A DNA stretch of 64,000 bases from G963668655 sp963668655 (GTDB lineage: Bacteria > Myxococcota_A > SURF-8): assembly GCA_963668655.2 (NCBI GenBank), contig CAXXPQ010000002.1, forward strand, positions 744,001-808,000, read 5' to 3'. The notes beneath the pieces were generated by a model, which had not been told where the DNA came from, did not search any database, and worked only from the letters and a program-made list of their open reading frames with translations. Shown here one piece after another: positions 53,310 through 61,783 of the stretch. Position 1 is the first letter of the stretch. Each line of letters starts with the position of its first letter. The position numbers and the translations under genes were made by a program.

Positions 53310-54122
53310 TTATTTCAACAGTTGCTCCTTCCGCCGCAGGGCCTGATACAGGATCTCCGTCTTTCCCTGGGCGTCCAGTTTCCTTCCCACGCTCTGAAGG
53401 TGCTTTTTCACCGTCACTTCCTGGATCCCCAGGGCCAGGGCGATCTGCGTGTTGGTCAGTCCCAGGGGCAGATATTCCAGCACGTCGATTTCCCGGGGGC
53501 TGAGCCCGATTTCCGAAAGAGCGGAGAAATCCACCCGCCCGGCCTTTTCCTCTCCCGGATCCCAGCCGGAAGCCGCCGATTCCTCGCCGCCTTCGCCGTC
53601 CTCCCCGCCCTCGCGCATCCAGGCCAAGCGCCCCATGGCAAGTTGTTCGAGCATGGCCTTTTCCGTCGTGGAAAGCGGCCCCGGATCCGCGCCGCCGCCG
53701 TGAATCCCCAGGCCGGGGGACGCGATCTTTCCCAGTTTCGGGCTGAAAAACGACCCGCCGCCCATCACGATTTCGATGGCCTCGATCAGCTCCTCGAAAA
53801 CGGTGTTCTTCAGCAGGTAGCCGGAGGCTCCCGCCTGGACCATCTGGCGGATGAACAATTCGTCGGCGTTCATGGAAAGGGCGATGATTTTCGCGGGGTT
53901 GCCGGAAACCGAAATCTCCCGGGAGGCGTCGATACCGTTCATTTCCGGCATGGCGATGTCCATCAGCACCACGTCCGGCCGGTGTTTCCCGGCCATCTCC
54001 ACCGCCTGGCGGCCGGTTTTCGCCTCCCCCACGACGACGAAGTCCGATTTCCGTTCCAGCAACGTACGAAGTCCCAGAAGAAACAGGTCGTGATCGTCCG
54101 CCAGCAACACCCGAATCGGCAT
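53310..54122 (-). CDS. Response regulator, NarL/FixJ type
   Basis: 270 residues. Receiver domain with acidic pair Asp9-Asp10, phospho-acceptor Asp55 (VVLMDIAMPEM) and Lys105 (YLLKN). C-terminal LuxR-type helix-turn-helix at about 205-265 (LSPREIDVLEYLPLGLTNTQ, VTVKKHLQSVGRKL). Between them is an unusually long linker of about 80 residues rich in Gly and Glu (GEDGEGGEESAASGWDPGEE). The start codon lies one base after the kinase stop, so the pair is co-expressed. Target genes unknown. Confidence 0.9.
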   Translation of the reverse strand: MPIRVLLADDHDLFLLGLRTLLERKSDFVVVGEAKTGRQAVEMAGKHRPDVVLMDIAMPEMNGIDASREISVSGNPAKIIALSMNADELFIRQMVQAGASGYLLKNTVFEELIEAIEIVMGGGSFFSPKLGKIASPGLGIHGGGADPGPLSTTEKAMLEQLAMGRLAWMREGGEDGEGGEESAASGWDPGEEKAGRVDFSALSEIGLSPREIDVLEYLPLGLTNTQIALALGIQEVTVKKHLQSVGRKLDAQGKTEILYQALRRKEQLLK

Positions 54123-54123
54123 C

Positions 54124-56655
54124 TCAACTTCCTTCCGCTCGTTTATCCAGGGGGATCATGATCGTAATGCCGGCGCCCTCGCCCGGAGCCGCCCGGACCG
54201 AAACCACGCCCCCGAAATGCCGCACCCGCTCGCGAATGCTGAACAGGCCGAAACCCGCCGATTTCCGCTCCCACTTCGTCAATTCCGCCGGGTCGAAACC
54301 CACGCCGTCGTCCTCCAGCTCCACTTCCAGCCACCGATCCACCGTCCGGATATGTCCGCGCATGCTTTCGGCCCGGGCGTATTTGGACAGATTCACCAGC
54401 AATTCCCGATAAATCTGGAAAAGCAGAATCTTGCGGTTGACCGAAAGGGCGGGAATCGGCTCCCGGATTTCGAAATCTCCCCGGATGCGGAGCCGTTTTC
54501 CATATTGATCGAACAGCCATTTCAGCGCGTTCTGGATGCTCATCTCATACAGAATGGGCGGGCTCAACTCCATGGTCAGCCCGCGAGCCTCGTCGATGGT
54601 CCGGTCGATCAACTCGCAGACCTCGTCCAGAATCCTTCCGGGACCGTCGTCCCGAACGTCCTCCCGCGCCATTTTCAGTTGAATGTTGGCGAAGGCCAGT
54701 TCCTGCCCGATGCCGTCGTGCAGCAGCAACGCCACCCGGCGGCGCTCGTTTTCCTCCGCCAGAGTCAGTTCGGAGGCCAGCGAGCGCAGTTGCTTCTGAT
54801 AATCCAGAAGCTTTCGTTCCGCCTCTTTCCGATGACTGATGTCGCGGACGGCGGCCACCCGCATCCGCGAATCGCTTCCGATCATGCTCTTGCCCTGAAT
54901 CTCCAGGGGAAAGGTCCGCCCGCTCTTGTGAAGGCCCGTGACCTCGTACGGCCCCTCCGTCTTTTCCCGGATCTTGCGCTGGACGATCACGGCCGATTCC
55001 GGCGTCACGGTCCGGCTCAGGGCGTCGCCTCCCTCCAGTTCCTTGGGCATGTAGCCGAACAGATCGTAGAATTTCTGGTTGGCCAGAAGAATCCGTCCCT
55101 CCCGGTGAAAAACGATGCCCTCGAAGGCGGCCTCGGAAAGGGATCGGAACTTGCTCTCGCTCTCCCGCAGAGCGTTTTCCACCTGTTTTCGGGCGGTGAT
55201 ATCGCGGGTCAGTCCCTGAAGATACCGGAGATTGCCCTCAGCGTCCTTCACCAGCACCAGATCCACGTCCGTCCAGATCAGCGAACCGTCCGCCCGATAC
55301 TGCGTGATTTCGAAGGAGGTCCGGTTGGGAATGCCGTCGCCTCCGGACATGATCTGGGAAAATTTCTCCATCAGCGTGTTCAGGGATTCCGGTGGCATGA
55401 TCTCGTACAGACGGTTTTCCAGGGACTCTTTCCGGGGATAGCCGTAAACCCGCTCGATGGATTGACTTACGTAGGTGAAGCGCAGATCCTGGTCCATGGT
55501 CCAGATCACGTCCGAGGCGTTTTCGGCCAGCAGGCGAAAACGGCTTTCGCTTTCCTTCAGGCGTTCCTCGGCCAGTTTGTACTGGGAGATGGGTTTCAGA
55601 CTTCCCACCACGAACACCCGGTTGGGCTCCTCGCGCATGACGTGATAGGTTCCGCGAAAAAACTCGAAACCGCCGTCCCGCCGCCGCATGCGGAATTCCA
55701 TCTCGTAGTGGGGTTCACCCCGTTTTTCCATTTCGACCAGATTATGGCGGAACTCGTGCACCATGGGCAAATCCGCCGGGTGGAACAGTTTTTCCCCTTC
55801 GGAAAGGCTCATGGCGCACATTTCCTCGACGGTGTACCCCAGAATGTCCTCCACGGAGGGGCTCATGTAATCCATGTCGCCGGTCACCAGATCCTGGCGA
55901 TAGAGGATGTCCTCGGTGCTCTCGATGATGGCCTTGAACCGGGTGTCGGACAGGCGCAGTTCCTCCACCGCGCGGCGGCGTTCCTCCACCTCCGCCCGAA
56001 GATCCTCGTTCGCCCGCTGCAAGTCCTTTTCCTGCCGCCGGGAGGCTTGCAGCGCCGTTACCATGCGCCGGAGCACCAGCCCTTGGCTGCCCACCATGGC
56101 CGTGACCAGCATGGAGAAAATCAGGGCGGCGAAAACCCAGTGATATTCCGGAAATGCGTCCCGGTAGGGCGTGTGGTCGAAGGATAAAATCTCCAGGGCC
56201 TCCAGAACGCCGGCGGCGGCGAAGGCCAGCAAGCTGAAGAAAAACGCGACGGCTCCGGCGTAAAAGCCCTTGAAGGCCGTGCTTAAAACGCAAAACGCCA
56301 CCAGAAAATAGGGTCCGATGCCTCCCAGCCCCATCCGGAACAGGACGATGACGGCCAGGATGTAAAACAAGGACAGGCCCGCCGTGGCCCGCGTGTCGAA
56401 GGAAATCCGCTTGCGAACCAGGGCGATGGCCAGCGCGGCCAGTAAAAAACCCGTGTAAGCCGCCGTGATGCCGTATTCTCCCAGACGGTGCTGGTTCCAG
56501 ACGAACACCAGAAAAGCGGGCGTCCCGAAGACGAGGAACAGGAAGAGCACCCAGTTCATCAAACGGTTGCGGATATCCCGCAGTTCCGGAATGTCCGCCG
56601 GATCCGGTTTCGGAATTGTCGGGTCCAATCGCTTCACGAGAAACCCATTTTCCAT
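54124..56655 (-). CDS. Membrane histidine kinase with three PAS domains (HisKA_3 type)
   Basis: 843 residues from the ATG at 56655 (MENGFLVKRLDP). The 23-codon upstream extension needs a TTG start without a ribosome-binding site, so it is rejected. Order: about six membrane helices (32-210), coiled coil, PAS1 (YMSPSVEDILGYTVEEMCAM), PAS2 (ASDVIWTMDQDLRFTYVSQS), PAS3 (FEGIVFHREGRILLANQKFY), then the HisKA_3 helix with the acceptor His in RRRVALLLHDGIGQELA. It ends with an HATPase_c domain (RELLVNLSKYA, VELEDDGVGFDP, GFGLFSIRERV). This is the NarX/DesK-like class, matching the NarL-type regulator encoded directly downstream. PAS domains suggest a redox, light or small-ligand signal. Confidence 0.9.
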   Translation of the reverse strand: MENGFLVKRLDPTIPKPDPADIPELRDIRNRLMNWVLFLFLVFGTPAFLVFVWNQHRLGEYGITAAYTGFLLAALAIALVRKRISFDTRATAGLSLFYILAVIVLFRMGLGGIGPYFLVAFCVLSTAFKGFYAGAVAFFFSLLAFAAAGVLEALEILSFDHTPYRDAFPEYHWVFAALIFSMLVTAMVGSQGLVLRRMVTALQASRRQEKDLQRANEDLRAEVEERRRAVEELRLSDTRFKAIIESTEDILYRQDLVTGDMDYMSPSVEDILGYTVEEMCAMSLSEGEKLFHPADLPMVHEFRHNLVEMEKRGEPHYEMEFRMRRRDGGFEFFRGTYHVMREEPNRVFVVGSLKPISQYKLAEERLKESESRFRLLAENASDVIWTMDQDLRFTYVSQSIERVYGYPRKESLENRLYEIMPPESLNTLMEKFSQIMSGGDGIPNRTSFEITQYRADGSLIWTDVDLVLVKDAEGNLRYLQGLTRDITARKQVENALRESESKFRSLSEAAFEGIVFHREGRILLANQKFYDLFGYMPKELEGGDALSRTVTPESAVIVQRKIREKTEGPYEVTGLHKSGRTFPLEIQGKSMIGSDSRMRVAAVRDISHRKEAERKLLDYQKQLRSLASELTLAEENERRRVALLLHDGIGQELAFANIQLKMAREDVRDDGPGRILDEVCELIDRTIDEARGLTMELSPPILYEMSIQNALKWLFDQYGKRLRIRGDFEIREPIPALSVNRKILLFQIYRELLVNLSKYARAESMRGHIRTVDRWLEVELEDDGVGFDPAELTKWERKSAGFGLFSIRERVRHFGGVVSVRAAPGEGAGITIMIPLDKRAEGS

Positions 56656-57256
56656 TTCACGGTTCAAGAGAGGATCGAATCGATCATATTTGACTATAAC
56701 GCAAAACGGGCGAAAGAAAGGCAATTTTATGCGGATCGCATAGAAAACGACAAACGCCGACGGCGGGAAGATGGACGCTCCACGGACTTCTGGCGATTTC
56801 GCTTGACTTTTCCCACCGAATGAACGATGGAGAATTTATCGGAAGCGCGTTTCGGCGGATGTCCCGCCGGGCGGCTTTCTCCCTGTGGCCTCCGTCCCGG
56901 ACAGGATGACGCCGCCATGAAAAGGACCGCACGGCTGTTTTCGATTCCAGGGGATGCTCGCCGGACGCCGGTGACGGTTTTGCGGGCGGACTCCCTTTTC
57001 TTCACCGGCGGCCGCCGTTTTCTCAATCCTTTCGCCCATCTTCAGGAAGAACGCCGGAACGGCCCGAGCGAAATCGAACTCTGGGCGCTCCAGCGCGACC
57101 CCGGAGGACGGTAACCTACCGTTTTCCCGTTGAATTCTCACGAAAATCGCGTTTCCCGACCGTTGTCGGCCGGCGGTTTTTGTGTCCGGAATCCATACGA
57201 GCGCACGTTTCGTTTCCGTAAGAAAATACAATCCGTTGAAGAATAAGGAGATTCCT
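56656..57256. other. Intergenic region between divergent kinase and xsc genes
   Basis: About 600 bp. Near the kinase it holds a TATAGT element (minus strand) as a possible -10. Near xsc it has TACAAT (57227-57232) as a possible -10 without a clear -35, and a GC-rich stretch with TTTTT at 57176-57180. A short open frame at 56827-57114 lacks a domain or ribosome-binding site and is not called. Confidence 0.55.
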
Positions 57257-58990
57257 ATGAGCAAGCAGAAAATGACCCCCAGCGAGGCGATGGTCGAAAC
57301 CATGGTGGCCGAAGGCGTCACCGACGTGTTCGGCATCGTCGGTTCCGCCTTCATGGACGCCCTGGATCTGTTCCCGGACGCCCCCATCCGCTTCATCCCG
57401 GTGGCCCACGAGCAGGCGGCCGCCCACGCGGCGGACGGCCTGGCCCGCGTCACCGGCAAACCCCAGGCCTGCATCGGTCAGAACGGCCCCGGCGCGGCCA
57501 ACTTCGTCAGCGCCATCGTCGCCGCCTACTGGGCGCACTCCCCCGTGGTGGCCATCACCCCGGAAACCGGCAGCATGGGCATCGGCACCGGCGGCTTCCA
57601 GGAACTGGACCAGATGGACATGTTCCGCCGCCAGACCGTCTACCAGGTGCGCGTCAACCGCCCCGAGCGCATGGCCGAACTGACCCGGCGCGCCTTCTAC
57701 ATGGCCAAGCTGGAAAACGGCCCCACCCAGTTGAACATCCCTCGCGATTACTTCTACGGCGCCTGCACGGATGAAATCTACAAGACCATGGACATCAAGC
57801 GCGGCGTGGGGCCGAAGGGCAACCTGGAAGCGGCCGCCAGACTTCTGGCCGACGCGAAATATCCCGTCATCCTGGCCGGCGGTGGAGTCAGCCAGGGCGA
57901 CGCCCTCCGGGAGGTCACGGAACTGGCGGAATACCTCTCCGCCCCGGTGGTGAACAGCTATCTGCACAACGACACCTTCCCCCAAAAGCATTTCCTGGCC
58001 TGCGGCCCCATCGGCTACTGCGGATCCAAGGCCGCCATGCGCACCATCAAGAAGGCGGACGTGGTCATCGCTTTGGGCAGCCGCCTGGGCCCCTTCGGCA
58101 CCCTGCCGCAATACGACATGACCTACTGGCCCGAAAACGCCAAGTTGATCCAAGTGGACGTGGACGCCAAGGTGCTGGGACTCAGCCGCCGCGTGGACGT
58201 GGCCAGCTGCGCCGATGTGAAGGAATTCACCTTCGAACTGCTGAAGGAAGTCAGGGCGCTGAAGCCGGACCTGGTCCCGAACAAGGAGCGCGTGGCCGAA
58301 CTCGAAACCGAAAAGAGCCGCTGGGCGGAAGAACTGGAAAGCTGGTCGACGAGCACCAACAAGCTCATGCACCCGCGCCGCTTCCTGCGCGAACTGTCCG
58401 CCGCCATGCCGGAAGGCTCCATCGTCGCCACCGACATCGGCAACAACTCCTCCATGTGCAACGCCTATTTCCGTTTCAGCGACATCCGCCAGCACATCAG
58501 CGCGCTGAGCTGGGGCAACTGCGGCTTCGCCTACGGCGCGGCCCTGGGCGCGAAGATCGGACGCCCGGACGCCCCGGTGTTCGCCTTCCAGGGAGATGGC
58601 GCTTACGGCATCAGCGGCCTGTCGGAAGTCATGACCGCCGTGCGCGAGAACATTCCCGTCATCGCCGTGGTGGCCACCAACAACGAGTGGGGCGCGGAAA
58701 AGAAAAACCAGATCGACTATTACGACGACCGCTTCGTCGGTTCCAACCTGCCCGACAACCCGGACTATGCGAAGCTCGCCGAGGACATGGGCGCCAAGGG
58801 TTACAAGGTCGAGAACTACGACGAGGTGGGCGACGTGGTGAAGGACGCCGTGAACAGCGGCCGTCCCTGCGTCATCAACGCCATCATCCAGGGCGGCAAG
58901 GAAGTGCTGGCCGAGCCCTTCCGCCGGGACGCGCTCAGCCTGCCGGTGCGCCATCTGGACAAGTACAAGCACCTGAACCACAAGGGCTGA
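57257..58990 (+). CDS. xsc: Sulfoacetaldehyde acetyltransferase
   Basis: 577 residues, AAGGAG 8 bp upstream. ThDP-dependent enzyme converting sulfoacetaldehyde and phosphate to acetyl phosphate and sulfite. Xsc-type features: GIVGSAFMDALDLFP near the N-terminus, AHEQAAAHAADG, GQNGPGAANFV, GGFQELDQMDMFRRQ, GPTQLNIPRDYF, SRLGPFGTLPQYDMTYWP and the ThDP motif GDGAYGISGLSEVMTA with NNEWG. The combination fits Xsc better than acetolactate synthase or sulfopyruvate decarboxylase. It precedes a SerC-like gene by 116 bp, and the gap contains an imperfect hairpin (59054-59084). No taurine transaminase, pta or sulfite exporter gene is in the window. Confidence 0.9.
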   Translation: MSKQKMTPSEAMVETMVAEGVTDVFGIVGSAFMDALDLFPDAPIRFIPVAHEQAAAHAADGLARVTGKPQACIGQNGPGAANFVSAIVAAYWAHSPVVAITPETGSMGIGTGGFQELDQMDMFRRQTVYQVRVNRPERMAELTRRAFYMAKLENGPTQLNIPRDYFYGACTDEIYKTMDIKRGVGPKGNLEAAARLLADAKYPVILAGGGVSQGDALREVTELAEYLSAPVVNSYLHNDTFPQKHFLACGPIGYCGSKAAMRTIKKADVVIALGSRLGPFGTLPQYDMTYWPENAKLIQVDVDAKVLGLSRRVDVASCADVKEFTFELLKEVRALKPDLVPNKERVAELETEKSRWAEELESWSTSTNKLMHPRRFLRELSAAMPEGSIVATDIGNNSSMCNAYFRFSDIRQHISALSWGNCGFAYGAALGAKIGRPDAPVFAFQGDGAYGISGLSEVMTAVRENIPVIAVVATNNEWGAEKKNQIDYYDDRFVGSNLPDNPDYAKLAEDMGAKGYKVENYDEVGDVVKDAVNSGRPCVINAIIQGGKEVLAEPFRRDALSLPVRHLDKYKHLNHKG

Positions 58991-59053
58991 TCCGAGAGGA
59001 ACATCCGCCCGGACGGCGGCATGACCACCGCCCGGGCTTCGCACCAAACACCC

Positions 59054-59084
59054 CATGGACCGGTCCCGAAAAACGGACCGTCCA
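59054..59084 (+). promoter_or_regulatory. Hairpin between xsc and the aminotransferase gene
   Basis: ATGGACCGGTCCCG, AAAAA, CGGACCGTCCAT can fold with one small bulge. No T run follows, so it is more likely a stability or processing element than a terminator. Confidence 0.4.
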
Positions 59085-59106
59085 TGAATTTATGGAGAGG
59101 TACCCC

Positions 59107-60189
59107 ATGACGAAGCGCGTCTACAACTTCTACCCCGGTCCCTGCATGCTGCCTTTCGAGGCGCTCCAGAGCGTGCACGAAGCCTGCATGAACTTCGAGG
59201 GCAAAGGCATGAGCCTCTGGGAAACCAGCCACCGCACGCCCGGATACGAAAAGCTCCATTCGGACGCCGCCCGGCTGATGATGGAGGTCTTCGAGATTCC
59301 CGACACCCACGAAGTCCTGATGCTCCAGGGCGGCGGCACCTTGCAGTTCGCCATGATCCCCATGAACTTTCTGCACGCGGGAACCTTCGCCGAGTACGTC
59401 TGCACCGGCCACTGGTCCGAAAAGGCCATCGCCGACGCCAAGCTCGTGGGCGACGCGCGGGTGATCGCCGACAGCCGGGACAGAAACTATTCCTACGTGC
59501 CCAAGGGCTATCCCGTAAGCCCCGACGCGGCCTATCTGTACGTGACCACCAACAACACCATCTACGGCTCGGAACTGCACGAATATCCGAAGACCGACGT
59601 GCCGATCATCGCCGACATGAGTTCCGACATCCTGACCCGCAGGGTGGACTGGTCCCGGGTGGTGCTGGCCTTCGCCGGACTGACCAAGAACCTGGGGCCG
59701 GGCGGCATGGCCGTGGTGATCGTCAGCAAGGATTTCATGGCGAAAAACAATCGCAAGATCCCGGCGTACCTGCGTTACGACATCCACAGCGAACACAACA
59801 GCATGTACAACACGCCGCCCATGTTCTGCATCTACCTGATGAAGGAAGTCCTGGAGTGGACGAAGCGGAACGGCGGGCTTGCCGCCATGGACGAAAACTG
59901 CGAGAACCGGGCGAAAAAGCTCTACGCCGCCATGGACGCCGAACCCGGCTACTACCACTGCCCCGTGGCGAAGGAGGACCGCAGCCGGACGAACGTGGTC
60001 TTCCACCTGCCCACGCCGGAACTGGAGAAGAAATTCGTGGCCGAGGCCGAAAAGGCCGACATGATCGGCCTGGGCGGGCACTTCCTGGTGGGCCACTGCC
60101 GGGCGTCGCTGTACAACGCCATGCCCATGGAGGGCGTGGACCGTCTGGTGGAATTCATGGCGGACTTCCGAAAGAACAATCCGGCCTGA
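59107..60189 (+). CDS. serC: SerC-like class V aminotransferase with altered substrate pocket
   Basis: 360 residues. Phosphoserine aminotransferases convert 3-phosphohydroxypyruvate and glutamate to phosphoserine. Family motifs: NFYPGPCMLP, WETSHRT (His42-Arg43), MLQGGGTLQFAMIPMN, the PLP Lys194 in GLTKNLGPGG, and CRASLYNAMPMEGV (Arg332). The C-terminal substrate motif usually reads GHR-x-VGGMRAS. Here it is GGHFLVGHCRAS, so the phosphate-binding Arg after the His is Phe326 and the GG-M is changed to GH-C. The start follows GGAGAGG by about 8 bp. Its position behind xsc suggests it may act on a sulfonated rather than phosphorylated substrate (hypothesis). A canonical role in serine or PLP synthesis remains possible. 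Confidence 0.8.
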   Translation: MTKRVYNFYPGPCMLPFEALQSVHEACMNFEGKGMSLWETSHRTPGYEKLHSDAARLMMEVFEIPDTHEVLMLQGGGTLQFAMIPMNFLHAGTFAEYVCTGHWSEKAIADAKLVGDARVIADSRDRNYSYVPKGYPVSPDAAYLYVTTNNTIYGSELHEYPKTDVPIIADMSSDILTRRVDWSRVVLAFAGLTKNLGPGGMAVVIVSKDFMAKNNRKIPAYLRYDIHSEHNSMYNTPPMFCIYLMKEVLEWTKRNGGLAAMDENCENRAKKLYAAMDAEPGYYHCPVAKEDRSRTNVVFHLPTPELEKKFVAEAEKADMIGLGGHFLVGHCRASLYNAMPMEGVDRLVEFMADFRKNNPA

Positions 60190-60290
60190 GCCCGCGATCC
60201 GTCGGGCCGCGACCGCTCGCGAGCGCTCACGAGCGTTCGTAAGCGCGCATCCATCGGCCGATCGACGATTCTCCGGCAATAACCTTGCAG

Positions 60291-60322
60291 CGACCGCCTC
60301 CACCCCGGGGGCGGTCGTTTTC
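60291..60322 (+). terminator. Rho-independent terminator after serC-like gene
   Basis: CGACCGCC, an 11-base loop and GGCGGTCG followed by TTTTCG, about 100 bp past the stop codon. Just before it, 60216-60247 has a cluster of GCGAGCG/CGAGCG-type short repeats. Confidence 0.75.
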
Positions 60323-60379
60323 GTCCGGCCGACGGAAAATCCTCTCGCAATCCATCGGTCGGTATTTCCGAAAGGTTTC

Positions 60380-60991
60380 TTACGGCGCCACCACCCGGCC
60401 GGCCGTGGTCAAGAGCGTCAGGATGTCGTACATATTCGAAACCTTGCCGCAGGCGCGCCGATCCATCAGGCCCAGGTAGTCCAGGCAGGTGCCGCAGGCC
60501 ACCACGGTAACCCCCAGCTTTTCCAGTTCCATCGCGGCCTCGGCGGTCTTGGTTCCCGTCTCCAGAAGCGTGACGCCGTTGTGCATGAAAATCACGTGCG
60601 AGGGCAGCGGGCGGACGTCCTTGATGGTCTGCAAAAAAGCCTGCATCAACCCCCGGCCCAGTTCCTCGGGCTCGCCGTTGCCGATGCGGCTTCGGGAAAC
60701 GTAAATCACGTGAGGCGCATCCGGCGCGTCCACCCGGCAATACCCCTCGGCCTCGCCGGAGGTTTTTTGCGCGCCCTTGGTGATGGTCAGCGTGGTGACG
60801 TTGCCTTCCTTGTTCATTTCCGCCCGGCCGCCGCTTTCCAGCACGAAGGTCCGCACGTTTTGGGCCGAAGTATCGTTGTCCACCAGGGTGAACATCCGCT
60901 GGCCTTCCTCCAGCCGATCGAACTCCTTTTTGGTCATCACCAGGGGAACCGGACAGAGCTTTCCCCGCGCGTCCACTTTGATATCCGTCAT
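60380..60991 (-). CDS. yedF: YedF-like protein (TusA-like plus DsrE-like domains)
   Basis: 203 residues from MTDIKVDARG with GGAGGAAGG just upstream; the longer upstream frame is rejected. N-terminal TusA/SirA-like domain with the sulfur-carrier motif KLCPVPLVMTKK (Cys13). C-terminal DsrE/F-like domain with CGTCLDYLGL (about 170-180), which offers two further Cys. This two-domain form matches YedF-like sulfurtransferase proteins, often linked to selenium metabolism, although no selD or selA is visible here. Last gene of a minus-strand trio with the double-cubane reductase and its activator, suggesting persulfide or electron handling in that system. Confidence 0.85.
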   Translation of the reverse strand: MTDIKVDARGKLCPVPLVMTKKEFDRLEEGQRMFTLVDNDTSAQNVRTFVLESGGRAEMNKEGNVTTLTITKGAQKTSGEAEGYCRVDAPDAPHVIYVSRSRIGNGEPEELGRGLMQAFLQTIKDVRPLPSHVIFMHNGVTLLETGTKTAEAAMELEKLGVTVVACGTCLDYLGLMDRRACGKVSNMYDILTLLTTAGRVVAP

Positions 60992-61037
60992 GCCTTCCTC
61001 CGTTTCGAATCCGCCCTTCCGCCGGGATCGGGCGGGG

Positions 61038-61781
61038 TCATTGTCGTTCCGCCAGCGTGCAGCCGAAAGCGGCCACGGTCTGCGGGTCGGCCGCCACATG
61101 GAGCGGCAGTCCCAGTGCGTTCTCGATTCCCGCGGCCAGGCAGGCGTTTTTCGCCGCGCCGCCGCAGAACACCACCTCCTCGACGATCTCCACCCGGTGA
61201 AGCATGGCCGTCGCCCGCTTGGCCACCGCCAGATGGAGCCCCAACGCCAGTTCCTCCCGAGGCGCTTCCCGAGCCATCAGCCCGATCACCTCGCTTTCCG
61301 CGAAGACCGTGCACATGGCGTTGATGCTGCGGGCCTTCGTCGCTTCCCTCGCGGCCTTTACGAAATCCTCCATGGAATATCCCAAGGCCGTGGCCATCAC
61401 CTCCAGGAATTTCCCCGTCCCGGCCGCGCATTTATCGTTCATCTCGAATTTCTTCATCCGGCCTTGCGGATCCAGGGAAACGGCCTTGGTGTCCTGGCCG
61501 CCGATATCCAGGATGGTGCGGCACTCCGGAAAGAGCGCCCGCGCTCCCAGGGAAACCGCCTTGATTTCCGTGATGGTCTCGCAGTCGAAATAGCGCTCGA
61601 ACAGGTGGCGGCCGTAACCCGTGGCCACGATGCGATCCGCCTCCCGTCCGCGAAGCAAGTCCCGGCAGACGCCGATGGGATCGTGGGAGTTCCAGCGCAC
61701 TTCCTCCACGATCACCCGACCGGCGTCCGCCAGCACGAGCTTGACGGTGCGCGACCCGATGTCGATACCCGCCGTGCGCAT
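61038..61781 (-). CDS. ATP-dependent activator of 2-hydroxyacyl-CoA dehydratase-type enzyme (BadF/HgdC family)
   Basis: 247 residues. ASKHA-type ATPase whose dimer holds one [4Fe-4S] cluster and injects a low-potential electron into its partner. Motifs: GIDIGSRTVKLVLAD (phosphate 1), ILDIGGQDTKAVSLD (phosphate 2), VVFCGGAAKNACL (adenosine). The cluster ligands are Cys118 in MNDKCAAGTGKFLEV and Cys157 in SINAMCTVFAESEVI. Start lies 2 bp after the stop of the upstream double-cubane protein, so the pair is one transcription unit, as in E. coli yjiM-yjiL. Confidence 0.92.
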   Translation of the reverse strand: MRTAGIDIGSRTVKLVLADAGRVIVEEVRWNSHDPIGVCRDLLRGREADRIVATGYGRHLFERYFDCETITEIKAVSLGARALFPECRTILDIGGQDTKAVSLDPQGRMKKFEMNDKCAAGTGKFLEVMATALGYSMEDFVKAAREATKARSINAMCTVFAESEVIGLMAREAPREELALGLHLAVAKRATAMLHRVEIVEEVVFCGGAAKNACLAAGIENALGLPLHVAADPQTVAAFGCTLAERQ

Positions 61782-61783
61782 GC

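Noticed and set aside
54217..56187. A 656-codon plus-strand frame opposite the histidine kinase
   Set aside because: Shadow of the kinase gene; no recognisable domain.
56827..57114. A 95-codon plus-strand frame upstream of xsc
   Set aside because: No ribosome-binding site, no domain and composition typical of GC-rich noncoding sequence.
57257..58990. xsc gene as acetolactate synthase large subunit
   Set aside because: The GSAFM, GGFQExxQM and LGPFGTLPxY-x-DxxYWP motifs fit sulfoacetaldehyde acetyltransferase, and no small subunit gene follows.
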